A DNA stretch of 48,489 bases from Gnetum montanum (taxonomy: Eukaryota > Streptophyta > Gnetopsida > Gnetales > Gnetaceae): contig MNCI01004420.1 of assembly GCA_015680685.1 (NCBI GenBank), forward strand, positions 2,439 through 50,927, read 5' to 3'. Within the stretch, counting starts at the first letter, position 1. Each line of letters begins with the position of its first letter. A program made the translations under genes and the position numbers. The notes below the pieces were generated by a model, which saw only the letters and a list, made by a program, of their open reading frames with translations, was not told the origin of the DNA and ran no database searches. Positions 9,437 through 20,491 of the stretch are shown here, piece after piece.

Positions 9437-11006
9437 TGAAACACCCCAAAATTCAAAGACATTCTTGCTTCACTAGGACTTTACAAATCATGCAGTGTTG
9501 CGGCAGTTCTTCAGGAGATGGATGCCTTGATTTTTAGACTATCCACTTCTGCAAGTTTTCTAAGTCAGGGAATCTTGCTATGCTACACTACGCCATGTAG
9601 CATATCAAACTTCAAAAGACATTTGTGGAAACATAGTGTTATGCTACGCTATGCTATGCAGCATAGCACAACATAGCAAAAGCTGGATAATCAGTCCCCT
9701 TGCCCGACTTCAAGTCCTTTAGCAATGTATCCTTCCATCAAAAAGTGGAAAACTTGGCAAAATCAAGTCATGTTTGCTGCTACACTATGCTAAGCTACAT
9801 GGCGCAGCGACGCGTAGCAATTCTACAGAAGAGACAGAAGGCAGCTCAAAGGGTGAGATCAACAAGTTCACAAGTTTTGTAGTGCAAGAGATAAAGTATG
9901 CAAGTTAACAACATGTTTGTGACTAAGGCCAATCGCTATGCTACACTACACTACATAGCATAGCATAGCATAGCAAATGTACAAGAAACAGCTTGTACAT
10001 TTCAAAGGCTTCCTACACATGCAGCAAGACACGTAACAAGATGCTATGCCACGCTGAACATGCTACACTAAAAAGCATAGCAAAACATAGCAAGCAGTTA
10101 CACGACATCAATGCACTTCACCTAATTGTACCATTGCTCTAACAGCACAATTACAACACAACAATCTCATAATTATGGCATGGCAGGCTCACCCAATGGT
10201 CATGCAGACACATGCAACATAGATAGGTCAGCATAACTCTAGGGCACGTGGCATCTAAATCACCTCTTTCACACACCCTTGGTCCTATAAATACCCCAAT
10301 GAGCGACACTTAAAGGGTTTCCTTTCTTCAAACTTTTCGATCAAGGTGACTTCCTTTGCAGCTTTTCAATCCCCAATCTGTTTTCTTGGCAATCTGGTCG
10401 ACTAACAGTCTAGTTCGCTGATAAGCAAAAAGTTGGCACTGTAACCTCGAGCATTGTAAGCTTTCTGTTTAACATTGTAAATAGTTAGCATTCTCAGTTG
10501 GCATTCTGTTCCACTCTTTTCTACCATGTTGGTAGTACTTCACATTGTGAATGCTTGAGCTCACATCCAAGCACACAACTATTTTGCTCTACACGTCTTG
10601 ATTACTCTCGAGATCTTTGCACTTCCTAGCACTATGCAACCGATTGTATCCATCTTGATAGAGCGAAGTTGTAGCTTCAAAGCGGTGCACTTTTCTAACT
10701 ACATTTTACATTATTTCCTATTTACTATCACATTTTACATTGTTTCCTATTTACTATTGCATTTTACACTATTTCTTGTTTCTTTTGCATTTAAGCATTA
10801 CTTCATGCTATCAGTTTTGTTTTCAAACCACATGTTGCAAAAGGTTATATTAACATCGATTAAGTCCTTGTCTGATTGACTAGACCATTCAAGGTTTCCC
10901 ATTTCTGTCCCATCTAGCATGGCCCTCCCATGGAGATGGGGTTAAGATCGTCAATGGCCGACAACCCCTCGGTGTTTTCCAGCCATTGACATTTTCGGTC
11001 GCTACA
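9437..11006 (+). repeat. 3' LTR of element B (plus orientation)
   Basis: The LTR starts TGAAACACCCC directly after the polypurine tract and ends TTTTCGGTCGCTACA (1570 bp). The TATA box CTATAAATAC is at 10285-10294. The U5 box shared with the other LTRs is at 10861-10894. Between 9585 and 10090 the U3 is packed with overlapping palindromic words such as GCTACGCTATGCTATGC and AGCATAGCATAGCA. Apart from one 93-residue frame without resemblance to anything (10598-10879), it holds no open frame of note. Confidence 0.8.
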
Positions 11007-11008
11007 TA

Positions 11009-11517
11009 TGTCACTAGGTGTGCCAAATGATACATTACTAGAATACCAAGTACTTACACTTAAGCACTTGTGATTAAGGTGTACGCATTCCAATTAATGC
11101 CAGGAATAGAAAATAGTAATAAATGAAAATATTAACTAAAGAAAATAGTAAATAATTAAATAATTAAATGATTATAGCAATAATAAATCTAAATGGATGT
11201 TGTAGTGATGAGAATAATCTCGATCTTTATTTCTTGGTCATGTAACATGTTCAAGTATGTTACACTCAACTAAAAGTGTCATACAATCACAAGCATCACA
11301 TTGTGGGCATTCACTAGGAATAATAGAACTTGAATTTAGAAATCTAAGAAAGACTATTAAAAACTAACTAAAACTATCTTTTTCTATATCTCAATTATGC
11401 ACCCAAGTGCTATATTTATAGGCTAGCATGGAAGAGGTGATATTCGATATCAAACATCACTTCCTAGGCTCTATTATTACATATCTGATATCAGGGTAAT
11501 AAATTCATGACTCATCA
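11009..11517 (-). repeat. Short solo or truncated LTR, minus orientation (family of 46774-47604)
   Basis: The minus strand begins TGATGAGTCATGAATT, like the LTR starting at 47604 (TGATGAGACACGAATT). The other end (TGTCAC) also resembles that LTR. A minus-strand TATA box (CCTATAAATATA, 11411-11422) has GATATC-containing palindromic words upstream of it, the same layout as at 47463-47590. No matching target duplication is visible: the right flank is the phosphatase-like copy and the left flank is the B LTR. It may have been cut by B. Confidence 0.5.
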
Positions 11518-12280
11518 TAAGGGATGTCAAAGAGATCAACAAAGAAGGCCTCACTAAGGTCCAACACTACCATCACATCGTGCACCTGAGTGATGAACTA
11601 CCTAACATCACTGCTAAAGGAGTCAATGATGATAACCATTTCATCCAATAGGATACTCAAGCTAAGGCCCAAGAATAGGTCCACTAACCCAGCATGCATG
11701 AGCTAAGCCATCAATACATCTAGCACTTTTTGGCATAACTAGTGTTGCACACCCTTCACATCCTAGTATTTCATGATGAGGGTGGCCTCTATGTGACCCA
11801 TGGTGACCACCAGCACCTCAACTAAGGCAACCACCACTACAACACAAAGCAAAATAACATTAGCATCATGCAACTAAAGGGAACATACACAAGAAAGCAC
11901 ATGAGCAAAAAATGTAGGTACGCATGTGGCACACAGATGCCTCCTTAGTGTTAATCTCTCCAGCAGCCCACTCCTCATCTAACCAACCATGGGTCCTACA
12001 TTTCTCATGCACCTTTGGGTAATGGATGATGTAGGTCTCAAGATTATGCCCTAGCTACTCAATCATGGCTACCCAAACAACTGTGCAAGATGAGAACACC
12101 TCTAAGGTTTTTTGGGTTAAGGCTAGAGCATCAGAATCATCATGTAGGCTATCTTCATTAATCCTAAACCTGGCATCAACCATAGAATCATCAATGATTT
12201 AACATGAACAAATATCATAAAACACTGCAAGATCCATAGAAGCACTTAATGTAGTAGATGGTTCCAAGAAGGTTCTAGAA
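11518..12280 (-). pseudogene. Third copy of the phosphatase-like gene, 3' part (exon 2 end, exon 3, exon 4-like)
   Basis: Read on the minus strand from 12280, the first residues (...NLLGTIYYIK) complete exon 2, whose other part lies at 44928-44519 beyond element D. An acceptor at 12171-12170 opens an exon with FRINEDSLHDDSDALAL and GWLDEEW, matching exon 3 of the E copy (FISENGLIGNNDTLSLAES ... WLDRKW) and of the D copy. Further on (about 11660-11518) a frame with VVLDLSEAFFVDLFDIPY matches the second domain in D (VVIDINDQLFIDFFGVP, about 35310). It is cut at 11517 by the short LTR. Stops are frequent. No flanking retroelement genes are seen, so it could be a host gene relic or part of another element. 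Confidence 0.6.
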
Positions 12281-12285
12281 TAAAG
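12281..12285. repeat. Target-site duplication of element D, left copy (TAAAG)
   Basis: TAAAG directly precedes the first LTR base at 12286 and is matched by TAAAG at 44514-44518 directly after the other LTR. Confidence 0.9.
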
Positions 12286-13984
12286 TGTAGCGACCGAAAA
12301 CATCGGCGGCTGGAATAATGCCAAGGTTGGCAGACACAACAGTTCCAACCCCATGCCCGCGGGAGGGCGATGCTGGATGTATGTGAACACGGGGTGCCTT
12401 GAATGGTTTGGTCAATCAGATAGGGAATTATGTCAATGTCAATATAGTCTTTTTCAATATAAACTGTACGAGTTGCGGGATGGTGCTTGCAGTGAGAAAG
12501 AAAAGGACTAAAAATGCAACGACGATGTGAAATAGTAAATGAACATAAGTGCGACAATGATATGAGTATATGCTTGAAGATAAACAAAACAAAAAATAAT
12601 ACAAGGAAGCTAGATAGTAAATAAGAAGTAATATGAGATACAATTACGAACATGCACCACTTCAGAGCTATAAATCTATCCGGTTAGGAAGTGGCACAGT
12701 CAGTGGCACGACGTGATAGAGTGCAGAAAGTCCCGAGAGTGACCGAAGCATGCCGGGAGACAAGAAAGAAAATAACTGTGCACTTGGGCACAGACTTCAC
12801 GTATATATAATGCGGGCGAGATCCTACCAAGGTGGTAGAATGAGACCCCGGGCTTTTCGCCAGCCGAGAGAGGTCCCTTTTTACAGATTGCTGGCCTTCC
12901 CTTTTCTTTTTCTTAATGTAAGATCACAGGTATTTTTTTTCTTTTGTTTTTGTTTCAGTCCAGAAGACTCCCCTTTTCTTTTCTTTTCCCTTTTTCTTTT
13001 TTTTGCAGACCGGATCCTTTGCATGCTGTTGTATGGGCTATTTATAGGACAGAAGGTAGGTAAAGGTGACCGTTTAAATATTATGTGTTGCAGACCTCTG
13101 CCTCCTCACTGGTGCCACTTGAGCCATTTGTAACCATTGGGCTTGCCAAACTGTTGTGATGCGAGCAATAACTATGGTCCTACTATGTCGTGACTACACC
13201 GCCAGCTCCTAGAGGCATGTGCCAATGGCTCTATTGAGGTGGACTACATTGATGTCGCATGGCCACTTGCCTGCCACGCTATGTTTTGCGACGTGGCTTG
13301 CTTATCATGGTGTAGCATCTTGCCGCATGTCTTTCTGTATGTCACATACTTGCTACATGATGCTACGCTACGTATCGTAGCATAGTGTAACGTAGGGTAG
13401 CAACTGCAATAGTTTTGCTAATTTTTAATCTATCCTGCCATAATTTTTGCAAACTTTGCTGATTTTGCCTCCCGAACCACCTTCCATTCCTTTCCACAAG
13501 ATTGCTATGCCTTGCTGCACCATGTAGCTTAGCATAGCATAGCAACAAACATGATCTGTTGCTTCCTAGCAAAAAGAGACATCACTACAGAGCTCAAGAT
13601 TGGGTGAGGGAGGTGAAGTTGTTGCTATGCTATGCCGTATGTCATTGCGTAGCATAACATCTTGCTCCTCCGTTGTTTTCTGGGGCTTGCTACACTACGC
13701 ATCAGCTTTGCGACTTTGTAAACTTGCTAAACTGCTTCTCCTGTGCATCTAGGCTACTATCACTGAATCTGGACACCATTTCTAAGTAGGCTGTCGGCTG
13801 TTCGGACTACTTTGGTAGGTGGACGAGTTGGTACAGAACTCGCCCATGCCTAAAGTAGAAAATTTACCGAACTGGCCATCCTGAACTTAGAAAGTTCTTT
13901 CCTGATGGACTGCGGTGGTTTTGTGTAGACTGCAAGGGCCTGGTGAAGCCAGGATGACCCTGAATTTTCTTTTAGGGTGTTTCA
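12286..13984 (-). repeat. Element D 3' LTR
   Basis: The minus strand starts TGAAACACCC at 13984 and ends GGTCGCTACA at 12286. The minus-strand TATA box CTATAAATA is at 13047-13039, with pyrimidine-rich DNA beside it, and the U5 box is at 12397-12430. Arrays of TAGCATAGC/GCTACGTA words lie at 13300-13710, upstream of the TATA box. Open frames on either strand here are not coding in my view. Confidence 0.9.
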
Positions 13985-15274
13985 TTGGCCCCTCTTTGTT
14001 GACGTCTAGAGAACAAGCTCGATGGACCTCAACAAAGAACTCGAAACACCGTAGCAAGTGCAACACTGAGGCTGTCACTCGGTGAGTACTGGGACATTGC
14101 CTGGCTATGCTCGAGGGTGCTGCATTGGTGTTGTGGAGGTTAAGGTAGAGAGCAAAGATGATTTTTAGCCAAGTCCCTCATTGGAGTGCTCTGAGGGGCT
14201 CATTTTCATTTTCATCTCTGACTGGCACTGTCCTTCAACCTCCTGTAGGTAGGTGTCCCCTCCATAGGACAAGCTGTATTGCATCCATGAAAGGTTTGGA
14301 CTTGCCTATCGGAGCCTTCCACATAGCGAGCTGTGTTAATTTGTACTCTCAAATAGCCATGCTAGTCGAGGCACTAACTTTGCGATGCTGTAGCCTTTGC
14401 TGCTATAGGGGGATGTTCCTGTGAGGACGATGTTTTGTGGGCTACCAGCATTGTTGTTACCCTTGGGCACCATTGCTAGTGTGAGATGTCCAAAGTAGGG
14501 AGGCCAGCAACGGTCTTGGCAACACTGCCCACGGAGGGAGCTATTCCCCAGGGTACCGGGGATGCGGATGCAATGGGATCCCCACCAAAGACATGCACGC
14601 TGAGTTTAGCTATGGGATCAGCTACCACATAGCCGAACATTGTGCGAGTTGCAACCTTGGTGGGGAATGGAAGCACAAAAATATTGTGGCTAGGCCACAA
14701 TACTGTCAGCACCTCAGAAGCGAGAACGGGCCCAGGAGCTATCATTAGGACAATGGGCCATAGCGACGGTAGGTTCAAAGGGCCTGTGTGACATCGTACG
14801 ACATCTTCGGAGGGTCAGCATGACACCGAAGATGGCAACGCGCACGCCCCGGACCACGTCTTTCTTACATCGAGAACTGCGTCCTGGGGCGACGATGTCC
14901 CACCTACATACTGATATCATGCCTTTTTGTTCGATGTATATTTGGTGATTATGTCTGTTGAGGATGCGACACAAACCCAGTTTAAGATTTTGGTAGACCG
15001 GGTGCTGGTTTAGGGTCCTAGCGGACCGCTATACTAGTTTGAGGTCCCAGCAGACCGTACACGCTAGTTTTATGTCGTGGCAGATGCACGATGCCAGTTT
15101 ATAGTCATAGTGGACTAACAGTGCCAGTTTTACGTCATGGTGGACTGTTGCTATCAGTTTACCATCGTGGCAGATGCTGTTTGGTGTTGCTAGTTTATCA
15201 TCATTGCAGACGGTGATCAGCATGGCTGCCAGTTTATCATCGTAGTGGATGGTGGAGTGTGCTGCCATTACACT
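13985..15274 (-). other. Element D 3' untranslated region with polypurine tract
   Basis: The polypurine tract AAAGAGGGG (minus strand, 13997-13989) lies four bases from the LTR, as in B and E. An inverted copy of the LTR start, GAAACACC, lies at 14043-14050 on the + strand and pairs with GGTGTTTC at 13976-13983, with CTTTGTTGA/TCAACAAAG inside. From 14060 to 15000 I see no gene: two frames of about 90-100 residues have no counterpart in E. A minisatellite fills 15003-15252. Confidence 0.7.
15003..15252. repeat. 30-bp minisatellite after the D pol stop
   Basis: Eight copies of a word like (A/G)GTTT-A-GTC-TGGCAGAC begin at 15007, 15036, 15066, 15096, 15126, 15156, 15192 and 15231. The first six are spaced 29-30 bp. 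The array lies about 20 bases downstream of the pol stop codon. Confidence 0.85.
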
Positions 15275-17491
15275 TTAGACGTAGTATGCCTTGAGGTACA
15301 TGTGGTTCACCGGGTTGGTGAATTCGTTGTCGTCCATGTCTGCCAGTTTGAAGCTCCATTCCCAAAGGCTTTAATGACCACATAAGGCCCTTCCCAGTTG
15401 GCTGAGAATTTGCTCACGTGCTCGCGGATGATCTTGAGGATGAGATCTCCCTTCTGTACTGGTCGTCGATGCTGGTCTACATAGTGCTTTTGTCGTTGTC
15501 TGTCTTGATAGCGCTTGATCCGTCTTAGTATCTGCACGTGTTCCTCCTCCACTGAGTTGAGGTCGATGGCTCATGATTCATTATTCTGGGCTTCGCTCAC
15601 GACATTGGACAGGATCATCCAAAGTGAGAGTACCTATAACTGAAGAGGCAACACAGCTTCAGATCCATAAACGAGACTATAAGGGGTCTTATTTGTCGCA
15701 ATTCTGCAAGTCGTTCGATAGGCCTAGAGGACATAGAGTATTTTCTCGTGCCACCACCTCTTGCTGTTGCTAAGAATCTGCTTTAGTAAGTTGATGATGG
15801 ACTTATTTGTAGCCTTCACCTTTCCGTTCGCTTGTGGGTAGTAGGGAGAAGAAAATGATTATTTAATGCCTAGGTTGCTGCAGAAGGCCCGGGTTTCCTT
15901 ACTGCTGAACTGTGGTCCATTGTCAGTCACAATGGTCATTGGAAGCCCAAACCTAGTCACGATGTTATCAAGGATGAAGTGGCAGATTTGCTAGGATGTC
16001 ATTTTCCTCGAAGGAATAGCTTCCACCCATTTAGTAAAATACTCTGTGATGATGATAATGAAGCTATGCCCCATAGAAGATTTAGGTGTGATGGGCCCTA
16101 TGAGGTCTAGTCCCAATCATTGGAAAGGCCACGTAATATGTGTAGGGTGTAGGTCTGTAGGCACTATGTATATAAGATTTTCATATCTCTGACATGTGTC
16201 ACATGTCTTGACTTTAGAAAAGCAATCGTGCTCCATGTAAGGCCAATAATACCGTAGGCGTCTGATCTTCACCGTCATAGCCCTAGGTGCGATGTGCCCA
16301 CCGCACAGCCCTTCATGAACCTCATTAACTACCTTCTATGCCTGCTCATCATCCACGCACACCAACAATATCCCATCATAGGACTAGAGGCATAGGACAT
16401 CACTTCCTATGAGCACGTATTGCTGGGCACGTTTGCAGATTGCATCTCTTTGGCCCAATGTCAATCCACCTGGGAGTTTGCCATGTTGTAAATATGCTTT
16501 AATGTTATCGTACCATTTTGGGGTGTCCGCAGCATTGATAGATGCCACTTTTTCTATTCGAGTGATAGGTTCTACGCATTCTATGATTGCAGTGGGCAGG
16601 GTTGCCGAGGACTATGATGGGATGTTTAACGTGAGGGTAGCTAAGGCATCGGCTATGCTGTTCTCACTGCGTGGCACGTGTTGCACATCAGTGGTCATGA
16701 ATTGTTTCAATAAGACCTTTGCTAGGTTGCAGTAGGGTTGTAGATACGTAGCCTTATAGGCATAAACTTCGATGACTTGATTCACAACTAGTTGTGAATC
16801 TCCCCAGATCGCTAGGTGTTGTACATGCAGTGCGCGGGTGGTTAAGAGGCCTCTGAGTAGCCCCTCATATTCCACCACATTATTAGTGCATGGGAATGCA
16901 AAACGATAAGTGGACGGGTACATTTCCCTAGAGAGGAATGTGATTACAGTAGTGGTGCTACCTCCTTGCATGGTTGAGGCACCGTCGAAGTGTAAGGTTG
17001 TCTCAAAATGCAGTGGGACAATGGCGACATCGCTTACGTATTCGTCTGGGAACTTAGGGTCGATGACCGCCTGGTCGTTGACTGGCGAGGCCATGAGTTG
17101 GGTCGCTATGGCTTATCCTTTTGTCGACGATTGGCTCACATAGCGTAGATCAAATTCTGTAGTTATGGCCTTCCATCAGGCTATCCTGCTATCTTCATAT
17201 GGGTTGCCGGTGATAGCCCAGAGTACATTGCTTTTGCAAATGATGTTGGTTGTGTTGCAGAATAGGTAGTGCCACCACCTTTTTAGCATGAACACTAAGG
17301 CTAGGCAATTCCTTTCCACCTCATTGTATTTTTTCTCATATGATATTAATGCATGGCTTAGGTAATACACTAGTATCTCAGAGCCATCGTCCCACTTCTA
17401 ACATAGTAATGCCGCTATGGACGTGTCGGAGGTGGTGAGGTATATGAAGAAAGACTTGTCCCTCTGTGGCGAGTACATTGTTGGTAGGTGG
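15275..17491 (-). pseudogene. Element D pol, second part: RNase H, archaeal-type RNase H, integrase
   Basis: The frame continues from 31516 across the E insertion: with one GGTGG removed the codons read ...FHL-PTMYSPQRDKSFF without a shift. RNase H (YYLSHAL, YNEVERNCLALVF) is followed by the archaeal-type domain (LHFDGAST, TNNVVEYEGLLRGL, GDSQLVVNQ, IADALATL; about 17000-16612). Integrase follows, with an intact HHCC finger (about 16330-16190), first Asp in LGLDLIGPI, second Asp in TDNGPQF (about 15920), but Lys in place of the catalytic Glu (QANGKVKATNK, about 15815). The conserved tail ending MYLKAYYV reaches the stop at 15277-15275 after a one-base frame change near 15355. Several TAG stops break it, for example LLC-stop-K near 17400 where relatives have Gln. 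Confidence 0.8.
17487..17491. repeat. Target-site duplication of element E, left copy (GGTGG)
   Basis: GGTGG precedes the E LTR start at 17492 and is matched at 31516-31520 directly after the other LTR. Both copies are D pol sequence. Confidence 0.9.
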
Positions 17492-18924
17492 TGTAACGAC
17501 AAAAAATGTTGGTCGCTAGAAATACCAACGAAAATCTATGGTACACAATTCTAACCCTAGATCTGTGAGAGGACAGTGCTAGAGAAAACGAATTTGAGGT
17601 GCCCTGAACAGTCTTGTTGATCAGATAGGGACTTATTTAATCAGTAAAAGGTTTGGTAACAATTTCGATGGCGAAATGCAGATTCTTTATAAAGCGATGT
17701 AATGTCGTTACCCCAAAAGTAATTGAAGATAATGCAAACTATTTAGATAAGATTGCCAAATCTATCTAACTAGGGTGCAAGAGATTAGATTTGATAGATA
17801 ATATGATCACAAGATATGAGATTTAATTTATGAAAACAATATGTATGGTACAATGACTTTAAGCGAACTTTGGTTTGGACGAAGCATATGCCAGTGACAA
17901 GAAAGTTATACAAAGATGAAACAAGTGAGGATCAATCTACCTTGATCTATCCAATCTGGGTGCAAGGAAGTCAGATTCATGGGAGAATATCTGGTAGCCA
18001 ATTGTTTCTAATCAAGAATTCTTGTCAATCACTTCCGACATTCTCATGATCGCTAATTCTCCTTTGCTCTTTTGCCAGTCTTGAAAGAAAAATTTTGCCA
18101 ACCCTTTGGTCTTCATCAATTGGAGCATTTATAAGGTTAAGGTCAAGAGAGAAACACGATTTAAGTGATGCATGTCCTGCACTCATAAAATTCTGTTGAC
18201 TCAATGTGTTGTCATTGAAGCTTACGACGCTATACTACATAGCGCATTGTAAACTATCCTCATGTGGGCTTTGGTAATAGACTATCTTTTGATTATGCTG
18301 TAATACGCAGGAGAGCGTATTGTGGCATATGATGTGCTTGTCATTACTTGAATTACGCTGCATTACACTAAATTATGCATCATAGCGTAATTCAGCGTAA
18401 AATAATGAAACTGCAAAAGTTAAAGTGTTGTTGCCATGCTTCCTCTATTTCTATCCTTTTCAGAGTTTTTACTATGCTACATTGCGTGAAGCAGCATAAT
18501 GGGCCCCTTAACCAGGAAAGAAAACTCACTGAGATGCGCGTTATACTGCAAACTATTGCTTAGGATTTGAGATTTTTGCCGGGTTGTCAAAGTCTTGCAT
18601 GCTTGCCATCCTTGATGCTACAGTGGGTTGTCTTTGATATTACGCTGCATAATATGATGTTACTCTATGTAGCGTAATATAGCGTAATTTGCCAAAAGTT
18701 AAGATTTTTGAAACAGATAACTTGCGAAGTGGGAAGCTTGGCCAACGTGCATCCGTCGCTTTTCTCCATCCTCTGGAATTCACTTGTGTTGTGCTGTGTA
18801 GCTTGGCGGGATAGACCTTCGACTGAAAAGGAACTTATCATGCCATGCCTTGTTGCAACCCTTTGTCTAAGTCACCAGCTTTTTCACTGAACTGTTGAGG
18901 CCTCAAAATTTTCACAGTGTTTCA
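17492..18924 (-). repeat. Element E 3' LTR
   Basis: The minus strand begins TGAAACACTGTG at 18924 and ends TTGTCGTTACA at 17492. The TATA box (minus, CCTTATAAAT) is at 18136-18127 and the U5 box at 17602-17635. Upstream of the TATA box, 18220-18690 holds words of the type TACGCTGCATTACAC / ATAGCGTAATTCAGCGTAA. It matches 30096-31515 along its whole length. Confidence 0.9.
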
Positions 18925-20491
18925 ATGACCCCTCTTTGTTGACATTTAGAGGGCTTGACCGAAAGACGTTGACAAAGAATACGAAACACCGGAAAGGCAA
19001 AAGCGTCAATAGTGTCTGTTGGAGACTGCTCAAACATCGTTCTGTCAAACTTAGAAGTGCGAGGATGGAAGGAAAAAAAGTGTAGAAGGGATCTTACAGG
19101 AGTTAAGGATGGTAGGTTCAGGGAAGACTCAAATACATGATCATGAAGTTTCTCTGAATAAGTCATTACATCCTTTCGCTAATGTATTAATGAAAGGTTA
19201 CACTGTCATACTGCATATCAAGGGCTTGCGAGTGCAATTTGTGTTATGCCTGCATGCCCTAGACGAGTTTTTTTACATCCATTTTTCCAAACCCTCTTTT
19301 TTTTTTGCCAAAATGCAGATTGCATGCCACAAGGTGAGCTGCGTTACGCTAGTTTATGTGCATGACAATGAAAAATGGAGTGACTTAATGCTCACTTTCT
19401 GTACAAGCAGAGAAGAAGGTGGGACAATTGTAAGGATAAGGAAGGGATAAGGAAAGGGGGGAAAACAAGGTAAGGCATTCAATGGAGAGAGAGGTAGGGT
19501 TTGCACTTCCAAGTGACCAAACTAGTCTAAGAAGCCACCTCCAAACCCCATGATGCCTCACCTTCCAATGAAAGTATTCTTGATCAACACTGTTGTAACA
19601 AGTAACCTACAAAACACAACATAGAACAGGAAGGCAGGAACAAATGTCCTGATCGTTAAGGAGGGAGGCTATTGAAACAAGCACCATCCAAAATAACAAG
19701 GAGAGTGTAGGCCCTTGAAACTAGGACTGTAGCAAGCAACAAGAGTGCCAATGTTGATGCTACGATTCCTATAGTTACCATCGAGAACCAGATTCATCTT
19801 GCTCGAAGGACCATGCAAAGAACATGTCAGACGAATCTGGTAAGCTAGCATCTAGTGACGGAAATGGATGGAGGCTGCTGAGACTATGGGTAACTATGAT
19901 TTTTTCAGGGCCCCAAGTGGTGAAACTGATCCCAGGAGGTGCAGCTACAAAGTTGCTGTTGTAGCAACATCTCCAAGGGGTCAGTAGTATGCCTTTCGGC
20001 CTGTCCGAGGAATCAGCAGAATGCCGACGAGGTAACGGCATTGTATCTATCCCAACGCCTTACCCACTCCATCTAGTAGGGATGCAGTGCAAGAATGATC
20101 ACACTCACTTGCTTCATGGATGGCGGGTTGATAGATTCTAGTTTTAGGTCCTGGTTGACTGTTGTTACTGGTTTTAAGTCTCAGCAGACCGTGGTCCCAG
20201 TTTAACGTCTGGGTAGATGGGGGTCTGCTAGTTTTACATCGTAGCAGATGATGGAAGGGCTAGTTTATGGTCCTAGCAGACTGTGTTGTGGGTGTCAATT
20301 TTATGTCATGACCCAGGGACAAGTCTGTGCTGGTTTAGCATCTCAGCAAACGTGTGCTTACCTTTGCCAGTTTAGCGTCTTGGCAAACGTGTGCAAGAGC
20401 TGCCAGTTTTACGTCGTAGCGGACATGTACAACTTTTCCAATTTTACATCATAGAAAACATTTATTATCTAGTTTTTAGTTGAGTTGATGT
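18925..20491 (-). other. Element E 3' untranslated region
   Basis: The polypurine tract AAAGAGGGG lies at 18937-18929 (minus), four bases from the LTR. An inverted copy of the LTR start (GAAACACC, 18983-18990) makes a hairpin-capable repeat. From 19000 to 20130 no gene is recognised. The frame at 19109-19450 has no relative in D and is not called. The minisatellite at 20137-20480 fills the rest up to the pol stop. Confidence 0.65.
20137..20480. repeat. 30-37 bp minisatellite after the E pol stop
   Basis: Eleven copies of an AGTTTTACGTC-TAGCAGAC-like word begin at 20140, 20170, 20199, 20230, 20262, 20297, 20332, 20369, 20405, 20440 and 20471. Spacing grows from 29 to 37 bp along the array. 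It ends about 12 bases from the pol stop codon, the same place as in D. Confidence 0.85.

Noticed and set aside
12246-12653. 135-residue minus-strand frame crossing the D LTR edge
   Set aside because: It crosses the LTR/target boundary; only its last residues, in another frame, belong to the third phosphatase-like copy.
12750-13133. 127-residue open frame on the + strand in the D 3' LTR
   Set aside because: It lies in the LTR beside the TATA box in a pyrimidine-rich tract; the composition explains the open frame and the other LTR does not preserve it.
14476-14974. Two overlapping minus frames (100 and 86 residues) after D pol
   Set aside because: No equivalent in E's 3' region and no recognisable motif; treated as untranslated region.
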